Assembly: GCA_905612315.1 (NCBI GenBank) | Contig: CAJQSL010000007.1 | Span: forward strand, 1 to 40,651 | Direction: 5' to 3' | Length of the DNA: 40,651 nt | Origin: an uncultured Francisellaceae bacterium | Lineage (GTDB): Bacteria; Pseudomonadota; Gammaproteobacteria; Francisellales; CACEW01 | Shown here: positions 33,365 through 40,651 of the stretch, one piece after another | Numbering within the stretch: position 1 is the stretch's first letter | Layout: each line of letters starts with the position of its first letter | The notes under the pieces: generated by a model | What the model was told of the DNA's origin: nothing | The model's database searches: none | The model's input: only the letters and a program-made list of their open reading frames with translations | Position numbers and translations under genes: made by a program

Positions 33365-34684
33365 TTACTCTAAATTACTTTTTAATAATAGCCTCCACAG
33401 AGGAAGAACCTTTATTTTTTTATCATCAACTATAACTTCTTCAAAATCTTCATATGTGATAATCATGCCCGATTTTAAATTTAGCTCATCCATTGCCTGA
33501 ACTAAAGCATCCAACTCTCTTTGGCGTGTTTTTTTATCTTTTAAAGATAAACATACTTGATACAAACACATATCACCACTTGGCAAAACACTTAAAAAAT
33601 CAACCTCTTTACCTTGTTTCGTATGATAATAATAAATATCAGAATTATTACGCCTAATATGCAAAAAAACAGCTGTTTCTAATAATGCAGAATAATCATA
33701 TAGTTGTTTAGTAGAATATGCAGTGATTAAACCTGTATCTGCCGGATAAATCTTTTTAGGCTTCAGCTGCGCTTTTTTAAAAGAAAAACTATAAACTGGA
33801 ACAGAAAACAAGCAATAAGCATCCTCAAAATAATTCATATATAGATACAATGAATCTTTATTAACGCTAATTCCACGTGATTTAAACTGGTTAAAAACTT
33901 TATTTATACTAAATAATCCTGTAGCACTTTGCAGACACTCCAATAATAGCTGCTTTAACACCAAATTGTTTTTAACATTGTACCTATCGACGATATCCCT
34001 ATATATCACACTATTCATGTATCCTTGCAAAATCTCACGATGAGAGTTTTCATCTAAATCTAGCACCTCAGGAAAACCACCATACCTTAAATAAGTTTTT
34101 ATATGATGCATTAATACAGATATTTGCTTATCAGTTATTGTGTTTTTATTGAGAATAACTTTTTTGTAATTTAAATATTCACTAAAAGACATTGGGAATA
34201 TTTCTCTAGTAATGCTTCTTCCCCTTAAGCTGCTAGCAATTTCCTTGCTTAACATTTTTGCAGAAGACCCAGTGACATAAACTTTCATTTTTTCTTTATC
34301 TAAAAGCCTGCGGATAAAACTCTCCCAACCACTAACTTCAGCAATCTCATCAAAGAAAAAATATACTTCAGAGCTATTTATATGATCAGGATACAGCTCC
34401 CAGTAGGCATCTAAAATATACTGAAAATCAGATACAGAAACACGAGAAAGCCTATCATCTTCAAAATTTATATATAAAACTTTAGATTTGGTAATATCAT
34501 TTTTTATTAGCTCTTGTATCTTCTGATATAAACACCATGTCTTACCACTACGGCGCATACCTATGTAAACAAACGCCTTGCGGATATTTTCAGGCAAACT
34601 TGGCAGCACCACATCCCGATGAACTGGCATAGGAATATCTGCGTCCTGAAACTCTAAAATGATTTTTTTAAATAAATCCTTCAT
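33365..34684 (-). CDS. AAA-type ATPase with DUF4143 domain (second in the window)
   Basis: This 439-residue protein has an AAA_14 ATPase domain: Walker A GMRRSGKTW, the strand VLYINFEDDRL, Walker B VYFFFDEIAEV and sensor VYVTGSSAKML. The C-terminal DUF4143 part has a winged-helix segment (RGISVNKDSLYLYMNYFED) and the nuclease-fold-like YYYHTKQGKEVDFL. It is only distantly like the other DUF4143 gene here. It is inserted between lpxK and ycaR on the same strand, so it probably shares their transcript or has its own promoter (TATAAT near 34716-34721, in minus orientation ATTATA on the plus strand). Confidence 0.88.
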   Translation of the reverse strand: MKDLFKKIILEFQDADIPMPVHRDVVLPSLPENIRKAFVYIGMRRSGKTWCLYQKIQELIKNDITKSKVLYINFEDDRLSRVSVSDFQYILDAYWELYPDHINSSEVYFFFDEIAEVSGWESFIRRLLDKEKMKVYVTGSSAKMLSKEIASSLRGRSITREIFPMSFSEYLNYKKVILNKNTITDKQISVLMHHIKTYLRYGGFPEVLDLDENSHREILQGYMNSVIYRDIVDRYNVKNNLVLKQLLLECLQSATGLFSINKVFNQFKSRGISVNKDSLYLYMNYFEDAYCLFSVPVYSFSFKKAQLKPKKIYPADTGLITAYSTKQLYDYSALLETAVFLHIRRNNSDIYYYHTKQGKEVDFLSVLPSGDMCLYQVCLSLKDKKTRQRELDALVQAMDELNLKSGMIITYEDFEEVIVDDKKIKVLPLWRLLLKSNLE

Positions 34685-34737
34685 TATTTTTAACCCAAAC
34701 TGCCTATATACTTTATATTATAACATATCCTAGACAA

Positions 34738-34765
34738 AAGGAAAGGTAAACACATACATTTCCTT
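34738..34765. promoter_or_regulatory. Inverted repeat between lpxK and the third ATPase gene
   Basis: AAGGAAA (34738-34744) and TTTCCTT (34759-34765) are 7-bp perfect arms around 14 bp, ending directly at the lpxK stop codon. It precedes the ATPase gene in the same way as inverted repeats precede the other two ATPase genes here. It could equally be a weak hairpin attenuating lpxK transcripts. Confidence 0.35.
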
Positions 34766-35953
34766 CTAAAAAGGAAGCTTTTGCATAACAGCATTGAAAA
34801 ACCCATCTTCACAAACAGCATCCACCCCAACCACCCAAAACTTCTCACTTTCTAAAAAACCAGACATGTTTTGATACTTAATTGCATCCTTTTGCGTCAT
34901 AAAAACATAATCAAAATCAGCTGATATATTTAATAACTCAGATTCACTTAAAGCTTTATGATCAGGTAAAGCTATCTTCACAAAATCTTTAAAACCCAAA
35001 GAATTTAAAGTTTTAAAAAATCTTTCAGGATTTCCAATAGCACATAATGCACAGATTTTTTTATCTTTAAAGTTATTTGCTAGTTTCTCAATATTTTTAT
35101 TTAAAGTTTTATTTTTATCTGAAGTAATTGGATAAATATCAGATGATATAATTTGCATATTAAAAGTATCAATATCTGCTAAATCTTTTTTTAACTTATT
35201 ATTTTGATGATTTTTGTCGCAATTTATTAAAACAAAATCAACTTCTTTTAGCCTTGATAAAGACTCTCTTAAAGGCCCTGCAGGCATAACCCAATTATTC
35301 CCAAACCCAACTGAACCATCCACAACTACAATTTCTAAATCTCGCCTTAAAGCATAATGCTGCAAACCATCATCAGATAGGACTATATCTATTTTATTAG
35401 AAAATTTATCTTCTAGATATTCGAGAGCCAACTTTCTTTTAGCACAAATAATAACTGGTGTTTCTAAGCGCTTAGGTTTTATATCAAACTTTTCATCTTT
35501 ATCAATATTATTAAGCTCTTTACTTATTAACAAAGGCTCATCACCGACATAATCGCTTGTATCTATAGATTTAATCTCATAAGGCTCTTTAGGATATAAC
35601 TTTGAGTGCACGCCACCATAGCCTCGTGATATTACCCCGACTTTTAATCCTTTTTTTTGCAAATATTTAGCCAGAGCTATAATTAAAGGTGTCTTCCCGG
35701 TACCTCCTATAGTGATATTTCCTATTATTATTACTTTTAATTTGATTTTTTTATCAGATTTTTTATCAGATTTTTCATGATCATAAGCAAATAATTTATA
35801 TAATTTTTTGCGAAAAAAAATAATAGCACTAAATAGTAAAGAAAATGGCACTAAAAAATATAAAACCTTTTGTAACTTAGGCTTATACCAATTTTGCAAA
35901 AAGAAATTATGTAGCCCTATTTTTTCCCAAAATTTTTGTTTAGTTTGCTTCAA
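34766..35953 (-). CDS. lpxK: Tetraacyldisaccharide 4'-kinase
   Basis: LpxK phosphorylates the 4' position of the lipid A disaccharide at the inner membrane to make lipid IVA. The P-loop is GNITIGGTGKTP, followed by GVISRGYGG, VGDEPLL and DDGLQHYALRRDLEIVVVDG, all characteristic. At 395 residues it is longer than the usual 320-340 because of Lys/Asp-rich insertions, for example around DEKFDIKPKRLETP and the central NKTLNKNIEKL region. An N-terminal hydrophobic segment (VLYFLVPFSLLFSAIIFF) is present as in the family. It overlaps the upstream exonuclease gene by 14 bp. No msbA is adjacent. Confidence 0.95.
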   Translation of the reverse strand: MKQTKQKFWEKIGLHNFFLQNWYKPKLQKVLYFLVPFSLLFSAIIFFRKKLYKLFAYDHEKSDKKSDKKIKLKVIIIGNITIGGTGKTPLIIALAKYLQKKGLKVGVISRGYGGVHSKLYPKEPYEIKSIDTSDYVGDEPLLISKELNNIDKDEKFDIKPKRLETPVIICAKRKLALEYLEDKFSNKIDIVLSDDGLQHYALRRDLEIVVVDGSVGFGNNWVMPAGPLRESLSRLKEVDFVLINCDKNHQNNKLKKDLADIDTFNMQIISSDIYPITSDKNKTLNKNIEKLANNFKDKKICALCAIGNPERFFKTLNSLGFKDFVKIALPDHKALSESELLNISADFDYVFMTQKDAIKYQNMSGFLESEKFWVVGVDAVCEDGFFNAVMQKLPF

Positions 35954-36737
35954 CTCCGCAACTCCCTTTCTCCCATGAAAGCATAAACTCTTTTAGATGC
36001 TCAGGCTCACTTGCAGCTAAAGTGGATTTTAACTGCTCTATACGTAAATTATAGTCCTTTTCAGATAAATGTCCGCGCATAAGCTCAAATCTAAGATAAA
36101 CTAAATAAGTATTTAATACATCAGTTTCACAGTAATTACGGATCTCATGCAATTTTCCTTCAAAATAATAATCAGCAACTTTAGCCCCGCTCATCCCCAT
36201 TTTACCAGGGTAACCAAGTAATAATGCCACCTCATTTAATGGCGCGAATGCTCTAGGCTGATATAAAGCTACTAAATCCATGACATCAGTATGGCGCTGA
36301 TGATAACGGCTTATATAGTTATTCCATTTTACGGCTGAATTTTTCTCGCCCTGATCCCAATAAATAGGAGCGCTAATTTTATGACGCAGCGCCCGATAAT
36401 GTAAAACTGGCAAATCAAAACCCCCGCCATTCCAAGATACTAAAGTTGGCTGGTATTTTTCAACTCCTGCAAAAAACCGACTTACTAAGGTAGCCTCATC
36501 ATCATCAAGCTCGCCAATTGACCACACTTTAACTTGGGTATCATTTGCTAAAACAGCGGATATAGCCACGATTTTATGGCAATGTAAGGATAAAAACTCA
36601 GTTCCCTTTTTTTCTAGCTGGTGCTCTTGCATCTTTTTTACAACTTGAGCATCACTAAGGCTATCATCGAGCTCTAATAATTTACGTCCAAGCTCAGCAT
36701 CTGGAACAGTTTCAATATCAAAAATAAGACAATTCAT
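35940..36737 (-). CDS. PolB-like 3'-5' exonuclease
   Basis: This DnaQ/DEDD-fold protein of 265 residues belongs to the PolB-related predicted 3'-5' exonucleases. Exo I reads LIFDIETVPD (Asp7, Glu9); Exo II is in LVSWNGGGFDLPVL; the Exo III region lies in YCETDVLNTYLVYLRF. Such proteins may trim DNA or RNA ends in repair. It leads the lpxK-ATPase-ycaR-kdsB unit, overlapping lpxK by 14 bp. Confidence 0.88.
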   Translation of the reverse strand: MNCLIFDIETVPDAELGRKLLELDDSLSDAQVVKKMQEHQLEKKGTEFLSLHCHKIVAISAVLANDTQVKVWSIGELDDDEATLVSRFFAGVEKYQPTLVSWNGGGFDLPVLHYRALRHKISAPIYWDQGEKNSAVKWNNYISRYHQRHTDVMDLVALYQPRAFAPLNEVALLLGYPGKMGMSGAKVADYYFEGKLHEIRNYCETDVLNTYLVYLRFELMRGHLSEKDYNLRIEQLKSTLAASEPEHLKEFMLSWEKGSCGVEAN

Positions 36738-36841
36738 ATAACAACCTAAAATATCAAAAAACTTAAGAAAAATATGATATCATTATAAATGAAGGTGGCT
36801 TTTTTTAAAGCAAAATAATAGATTATTAAAAAGGATTAATT

Positions 36842-37432
36842 ATGAATTCAAATGAATTTAAAATCATAGACACAGCAAAACTAGATAACGCTCCTGAAGT
36901 ATATCATCCAGAGCATCATCCAGTTCTAGTTCATGATGACTCCCCTGCGATTGAAGTTATGACAGATTTCAAAAGTAAACCTGCTGAGACAATCTCCCCT
37001 GAAGCATTAATCCATGATGCTTTAGAGAAAATGAAAATAAATAAAGTAAAATCTTTATTAGTAGAAGAAAATGACAAAATAATAGGATTAGTCACAGCAA
37101 AAGACATCCAAGGCGTAAAAGCTGGCCAAGTAGCCCAATCAATGGGAATTAAAATGACAGAAATAACGATTAGTATGGTGATGACTAACTGGGAAGAGAT
37201 TATATTTATTCATCTACATGATTTATCAAATACCAGAGTTGGACATATAAAAGCCCTGATGCATCACAAGAATGTCCAATATTGTCTAGTTATAGATGAA
37301 TGCCCGAATGCAAACCCATGGATAAGAGGTGTTTTCTCTTCTGCACGCATCAGCAGACAACTTGGTGAAGATGTAAGTGGTGATTTACACGCAGAAGGAA
37401 TAGCCGGACTCAGTAGTCAGATTAAGAAGTAA
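36842..37432 (+). CDS. CBS-domain protein
   Basis: This 196-residue soluble protein carries a CBS pair. The first is clear (ISPEALIHDALEKMKINKVK, then SLLVEENDKIIGLVTAKDI). The second is more diverged (HIKALMHHKNVQYCLVIDE, then IRGVFSSARISRQLG). CBS pairs bind adenosine nucleotides or similar ligands and regulate partner proteins; there is no catalytic domain here. AAGGA precedes the ATG. It is convergent with rpmE, with a 3-bp gap and no terminator. Confidence 0.85.
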   Translation: MNSNEFKIIDTAKLDNAPEVYHPEHHPVLVHDDSPAIEVMTDFKSKPAETISPEALIHDALEKMKINKVKSLLVEENDKIIGLVTAKDIQGVKAGQVAQSMGIKMTEITISMVMTNWEEIIFIHLHDLSNTRVGHIKALMHHKNVQYCLVIDECPNANPWIRGVFSSARISRQLGEDVSGDLHAEGIAGLSSQIKK

Positions 37433-37435
37433 TCT

Positions 37436-37720
37436 TTACTTCTTGTCACCATCTTCTGTAGGCTTAGCTTCTACAGGCTTAGCTTCTACAGGCTTAGCTT
37501 TAGGCTTAGAGAAGGCAGCAAATCTATTTTTGAACTTATCAACTCGCCCTTCAGTATCTAAGATCTTATGACCGCCAACCCAAGATGGGTGGCATTTTGA
37601 ACAAACTTCAATTTTTATAATTTCATCAGCTTTGCCCAAAGTGGTATTGGCAACATGCGATGCTCCACAGCTGCAAGAAAATGTAACTTTGTGATATTCT
37701 GGGTGTATGTTCTTTTGCAT
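37436..37720 (-). CDS. rpmE: Ribosomal protein bL31 (zinc-binding type) with repeat tail
   Basis: This is bL31 of the zinc-containing (C+) type. Four cysteines, in SCSCG (Cys16, Cys18) and VCSKCHP (Cys37, Cys40), match the zinc site, and HPSWVGG with DTEGRVDKFKNRF follows. At 94 residues it is longer than the usual 66-72 because of a tail after FAAFSKPKAK. There KPVEA is repeated (AKPVEAKPVEAKPTEDGDKK) from a 15-bp DNA tandem repeat near 37455-37505. The tail may be variable in length. Confidence 0.96.
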   Translation of the reverse strand: MQKNIHPEYHKVTFSCSCGASHVANTTLGKADEIIKIEVCSKCHPSWVGGHKILDTEGRVDKFKNRFAAFSKPKAKPVEAKPVEAKPTEDGDKK

Positions 37721-37884
37721 TACTAAAATCCTACTAATAAAGTCTTCACAATAAAATGAAGTCGTATTTTACCGACACAGATGCCTGAGTGCAAGCTAAA
37801 TAATTCAAGCTAAACTAATTAAGTTAGATAGTTGTCTTCTATAATTGTCTTCTATTCTAGATAAGACTATACTAAATCATCAAA

Positions 37885-37890
37885 TATAAT
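37885..37890 (+). promoter_or_regulatory. Probable -10 element of dolP
   Basis: A perfect TATAAT sits 42 bp before the dolP ATG, and AAGGAA lies just ahead of the ATG. No convincing -35 hexamer is seen. A TTGTCTTCTAT direct repeat lies farther upstream, near 37830-37856. Confidence 0.4.
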
Positions 37891-37931
37891 CCTAAATCAC
37901 GAATTCAAAACTAATTCAAAAGGAAATAAAA

Positions 37932-38585
37932 ATGCAAAGTAATTATAGAAGCATGGTTAAACTATCAATCTTACTTACTATTTTAGCCGTAGGCGCAATC
38001 ACGCTAAATGGCTGCGTCCCAATAGCAGTTGTAGCAACTCCTGCAATAATTGTTGGAAGCAACGCTATCAGCACCAATCAACCAGCAGAATCTCAAGCGC
38101 ATGATTTTGGTACCAAGATGAAAATAATGCATATGGTAAATACAGATAAAACATTAAAAGGCAAAGTCAATATCGAGGCGGCTGTATTTAACAACATCGT
38201 TTTATTATTAGGTCAAGTACCAACAGATAAAATCAAACAAGATTTTGCCAAAAAAGTGTCTAAATTAGAGCATGTAAGCTTAGTTTATGACGAACTTACT
38301 GTCGGCCCTATTATATCTATAAGCACCTATGCTAACGATGGTTGGATTACTGCAAAAGTTAAATCCAGATTTGTGAGTAAAGTGAATCCGCTGCACTTTA
38401 AGGTAATCACGGAAAAAGGTGTGGTTTATATAATGGGTCTTACAACAAAAGAAGAAGGTGCGTTAGCATCTAAAATTGCAAGCAGAACAAAAGGTGTTAC
38501 GAAGGTAGTTGAAATTTATGCGTATCTACCGGAAGAACCTAAAGGTGATGCCAAAGTAATTGAGAAGCACTCACAGGACAAATAA
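37932..38585 (+). CDS. dolP: BON-domain outer membrane lipoprotein (DolP/YraP-like)
   Basis: This lipoprotein has a signal peptide ending in a lipobox (TLNGC, Cys at about residue 28) and two BON domains. The second is very close to DolP: DGWITAKVKSRFVSKVNP, ITEKGVVYIMGLTTKEEG and SRTKGVTKVVE. DolP (YraP) supports outer-membrane integrity and envelope amidase regulation in E. coli. The length of 217 residues exceeds the usual 190 through a charged tail. It is convergent with the Gly-tailed hypothetical gene. Confidence 0.9.
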   Translation: MQSNYRSMVKLSILLTILAVGAITLNGCVPIAVVATPAIIVGSNAISTNQPAESQAHDFGTKMKIMHMVNTDKTLKGKVNIEAAVFNNIVLLLGQVPTDKIKQDFAKKVSKLEHVSLVYDELTVGPIISISTYANDGWITAKVKSRFVSKVNPLHFKVITEKGVVYIMGLTTKEEGALASKIASRTKGVTKVVEIYAYLPEEPKGDAKVIEKHSQDK

Positions 38586-38602
38586 GTGACAGAGCGATTA
38601 AA

Positions 38603-39166
38603 TTAGAACTGGTCAACACCACCACCGTGTTTGCCACCGGATGCTCCACCACCAGTTGACCCAGAGCCACCAGATGTGTCGCCACCGGATCGATCATTAT
38701 CTTCATCAGCCGCCTTATACGTTGAACTAACAAAAGATTGTTTAGGTGGAGCCACGATAATTCTATCATCAAGGTCGACTTCGGAAGATGTGATTTCAAT
38801 CTCAATTGGATCTTCACTAGGAGTCAATATTTCCTCTAAAGCCATATACTGATCGGAGAACTCATCACACCCCATATTCTGTAGAACCAATACGAAGTTA
38901 TTAACAAGTGATTTTAATAACTCATCTAAATCGACGTTAGCCAGGTTATCGCGAGCCTTAAGTAAGAACAGCCCTAATTTTAAATTATATTTGGTTTTCT
39001 GTTCTAAATCAGCCTGAAACTCTTGTTCTTTGTCTAAATCTATAACCGGATCATCAACAGGCTCCTGTTGAGGCAAGGGAAGGGAGTCACATAAACTTAT
39101 TAGTCTATCAATTATCTCGATGCTCAGTTCATTTGGTGAAATAATTTTGTCCATGTTGATATTCAT
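38603..39166 (-). CDS. Hypothetical acidic protein with Gly/Ser-rich C-terminal tail
   Basis: I do not recognise this 187-residue protein. It is acidic throughout, with a helical core (residues about 60-112, NLKLGLFLLKARDNLANVDL and beyond) and no signal peptide or membrane segment. Residues 159-184 are a low-complexity Gly/Ser/Thr tail (SGGDTSGGSGSTGGGASGG). The ATG has AAGGA about 10 bp upstream, and a promoter could lie in an upstream run of three TATAAAATAGA-like repeats (39180-39215). It is convergent with dolP, 17 bp apart. Confidence 0.65.
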   Translation of the reverse strand: MNINMDKIISPNELSIEIIDRLISLCDSLPLPQQEPVDDPVIDLDKEQEFQADLEQKTKYNLKLGLFLLKARDNLANVDLDELLKSLVNNFVLVLQNMGCDEFSDQYMALEEILTPSEDPIEIEITSSEVDLDDRIIVAPPKQSFVSSTYKAADEDNDRSGGDTSGGSGSTGGGASGGKHGGGVDQF

Positions 39167-39314
39167 ATTAAATCGATCCTTGATTTTATATCTATTTTAT
39201 ATCTATTTTATATCTTAAGTATAAATCGTCATGCTTAATGAGGATTTACGCTAAGTTACAACTTACCCCGTAATTCACGTGCACTATTGTAACATATCTT
39301 TATACTCCTGTAAA

Positions 39315-39510
39315 GCCATAGAAGGTGACGTTTGCATGGGGTGGGGTTTTTCGAGGCGTGAGAGGCAATAGTGGTTAAGTACATCGTTGTGGTGGTGTGC
39401 TTGTGAACGTAATGCGGTGTGGGTTGAGGAGTTGGGGCTATGAGCTTCGTTGGGGGTGCGCAATGGTGTTGGTGTGGGTTGGTATGGGTTGGTGCTTTTT
39501 GGCGCTACAT
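39315..39510 (+). other. GT-rich, strand-asymmetric block in a 437-bp intergenic region
   Basis: The plus strand is dominated by G and T, with many G-runs (TGGGGTGGGG, TTGGGGC, TTGGGGGTG, TGTGGGTTGG, ATGGGTTGG). The opposite strand is correspondingly C/A-rich. Runs of three to five Gs spaced by short loops could fold as G-quadruplexes. No protein-coding frame or homology is apparent. It directly precedes the GC-rich orphan gene. Confidence 0.6.
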
Positions 39511-39531
39511 TTATATGTAATTATATGCATA

Positions 39532-39560
39532 TTGATTTGTAGTGTTTTTTTTGGTATAAT
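39532..39560 (+). promoter_or_regulatory. Sigma-70-type promoter of the GC-rich orphan gene
   Basis: TTGATT (39532-39537), 17-bp spacer and TATAAT (39555-39560) make a near-consensus promoter. A good AGGAAG ribosome binding site (39591-39596) lies 7 bp before the ATG. Confidence 0.8.
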
Positions 39561-39603
39561 ATTCGTTATTGCACGGTAGTAAATTGTAAAAGGAAGTAAG
39601 ATC

Positions 39604-40491
39604 ATGGCTAACACGTATATGGTCAGCCCCCGCATGCAGGAAGATTTTATAAGTTGGGCTGATACGTTAATAGGCGTCTTTCAAGTCGACGACCGGCCGA
39701 CCCCCGACCAAATTAGGAGTTTTAATCAGTTGTGTATTATCATGACTGGTGAGGAGTTGCCCCAGGAGATTCACGACCGTGCGCGGTGGCGGGCGGGCCA
39801 TGCAGCCACAATCGAGCCCAGGTTAGATCAGGGCCCGTTTGAGTTCGAGGTAAACGAGGGCGACCTGGAGTATTGCGAGGAGGTGCTTTGTAACTTTTGC
39901 GAGTTGAAGCCCGATCCGGAATCACGGTGGGAGCACGAGCTTAGGGCGGAGGCTGGTCCCATAATCGGAAGGCCTCAGTTGTGTTGTTCGATTCATGATG
40001 CGGGCACACCGGCCAGTGCTAGCGCGCCAGGTGGTGCAGAAAGAACCGTGCCGATTGAGGCGGGACCGGGCGGCGCAGCGGTGGGCATCGAACCTCTTGG
40101 GGTCGCTGGGGCATTGAAAGTTTTAGCCCGTATTGGCCGTCGCGTCAGTGACGACGAACAGACAGTTGAGGACATCGAGAGAGAGCTCGGAGAGATGTCG
40201 ACGTGGGACGCGAGGAGAAGTGAGTTAGCGATACACTTAGATTCGGCGCTGTACCACGGATACGAGGGAGCCGTCGCGCTTATGTTGGCCAAGGTATTGC
40301 GTGTCGTTACCGATGGGTCGGGTATGGGTGCTCACGCGGGCGCGCAGCTGTGCTGGGCGCCGGAGCGTTGCGTTGCTGCGGCGGCCCCGCTCCCCATCGT
40401 GGGGGGGTGCGTCGGCGAGGGGTCCAATTACCGTGACGGAGTTCACGGGCAAACATCCGAGAGTGTCTGGGAACCAGCAAGCGGAGTGTAG
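39604..40491 (+). CDS. GC-rich orphan gene, unknown function
   Basis: I do not recognise this 295-residue protein. It is strongly GC-rich with GAG and GCG-type codons, unlike the AT-rich genome. It is Ala/Gly/Glu-rich and has a helical N-terminal half (residues 1-130) with several cysteines (CEEVLCNFCEL, QLCCSIHD), a Pro/Ala/Gly-rich middle (about 138-165) and an acidic helical segment (VSDDEQTVEDIERELGEMST). There is no signal peptide. The promoter and ribosome binding site are excellent, so it is probably expressed. A run of seven Gs at 40401-40407 lies near the 3' end: loss of one G would extend the frame to 40570. The rest of the window to 40651 is GC-rich with no clear gene. Confidence 0.6.
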   Translation: MANTYMVSPRMQEDFISWADTLIGVFQVDDRPTPDQIRSFNQLCIIMTGEELPQEIHDRARWRAGHAATIEPRLDQGPFEFEVNEGDLEYCEEVLCNFCELKPDPESRWEHELRAEAGPIIGRPQLCCSIHDAGTPASASAPGGAERTVPIEAGPGGAAVGIEPLGVAGALKVLARIGRRVSDDEQTVEDIERELGEMSTWDARRSELAIHLDSALYHGYEGAVALMLAKVLRVVTDGSGMGAHAGAQLCWAPERCVAAAAPLPIVGGCVGEGSNYRDGVHGQTSESVWEPASGV

Positions 40492-40636
40492 GACTTGCGT
40501 GGTGGGTGCGGGTGCAGGCGCCGTCCGTTTTCGCGTATTGGGGGCAAACGCGCCACTGCTGTGTGGGTGAAGACGAGGCAGGATTGCGGGCCTTGCTCTC
40601 AGGCAAACCAAAACAACCCCCACCCTCGAATAAAAT

Positions 40637-40642
40637 AGGAGG
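40637..40642 (+). promoter_or_regulatory. Ribosome binding site for a gene beyond the window edge
   Basis: A perfect AGGAGG lies 9 bp before the end of the window. The ATG directly adjoining it is too close to be used, so the start codon of the next gene is probably just past the edge. Confidence 0.4.
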
Positions 40643-40651
40643 ATGGTTTTC

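Noticed and set aside
40237..40623. Long minus-strand open frames opposite the GC-rich orphan gene
   Set aside because: GC-rich DNA has few stop codons, so overlapping frames are expected; none has a promoter or ribosome binding site as good as the plus-strand gene.

Overview
The window reads as chromosome of an AT-rich, Gram-negative gammaproteobacterium. LPS genes (lpxK, a Trm112/YcaR-like gene, kdsB), mpl, dolP, a Cys-type rpmE and a MacA/TolC/MacB-type exporter give the Gram-negative, gammaproteobacterial signal. Two promoters carry excellent matches to the PmrA box known from Legionella and Coxiella (two CTTAAT-type half-sites 11 bp apart), and both drive unrecognised proteins. A host-associated lineage in or near the Legionellales is therefore the best guess. 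This is inference: no 16S or Dot/Icm gene lies in the window.

Layout. 1-1.3 kb: an unrecognised Ser-rich, partly coiled-coil protein behind a PmrA box. 1.5-4.2 kb: typA and a resolvase-fold DNA-binding protein that has lost its catalytic serine. 4.2-9.3 kb (minus strand): two crcB paralogues, rpe, gcvH, htpG with a sigma-32-type promoter, and recR. 9.3-20 kb: a class II Fic protein, a TDT/SLAC1-type channel, a DUF4143 ATPase, mpl, an APC permease, recD2, a second ATPase and an N-acetylmuramoyl-L-alanine amidase, with cvfB divergent from the last. 21-26.4 kb: an accessory segment with two effector-like genes, a MITE-like element, GC-rich palindromic repeats, an IS3-type transposase remnant and a GC-rich gene for a secreted Cys-rich protein. 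26.4-32.1 kb: a five-gene tripartite exporter operon. 32.2-36.7 kb: kdsB, ycaR, a third ATPase, lpxK and a PolB-like exonuclease. 36.8-39.2 kb: a CBS protein, rpmE, dolP and a Gly-tailed hypothetical. 39.3-40.65 kb: a GT-rich block, then a second GC-rich orphan gene behind a textbook AT-rich bacterial promoter.

How it works together. Most genes are housekeeping: translation under stress, proteostasis, recombination, cell-wall recycling, Kdo/lipid A synthesis and export. The unusual layer is accessory. It comprises putative PmrA-controlled effectors, two GC-rich orphan genes with local bacterial expression signals, three AAA-type ATPase genes each preceded by an inverted repeat (one splitting the lpxK-ycaR-kdsB cluster), and several families of intergenic palindromic repeats. 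No CRISPR array, rRNA or tRNA gene was seen.
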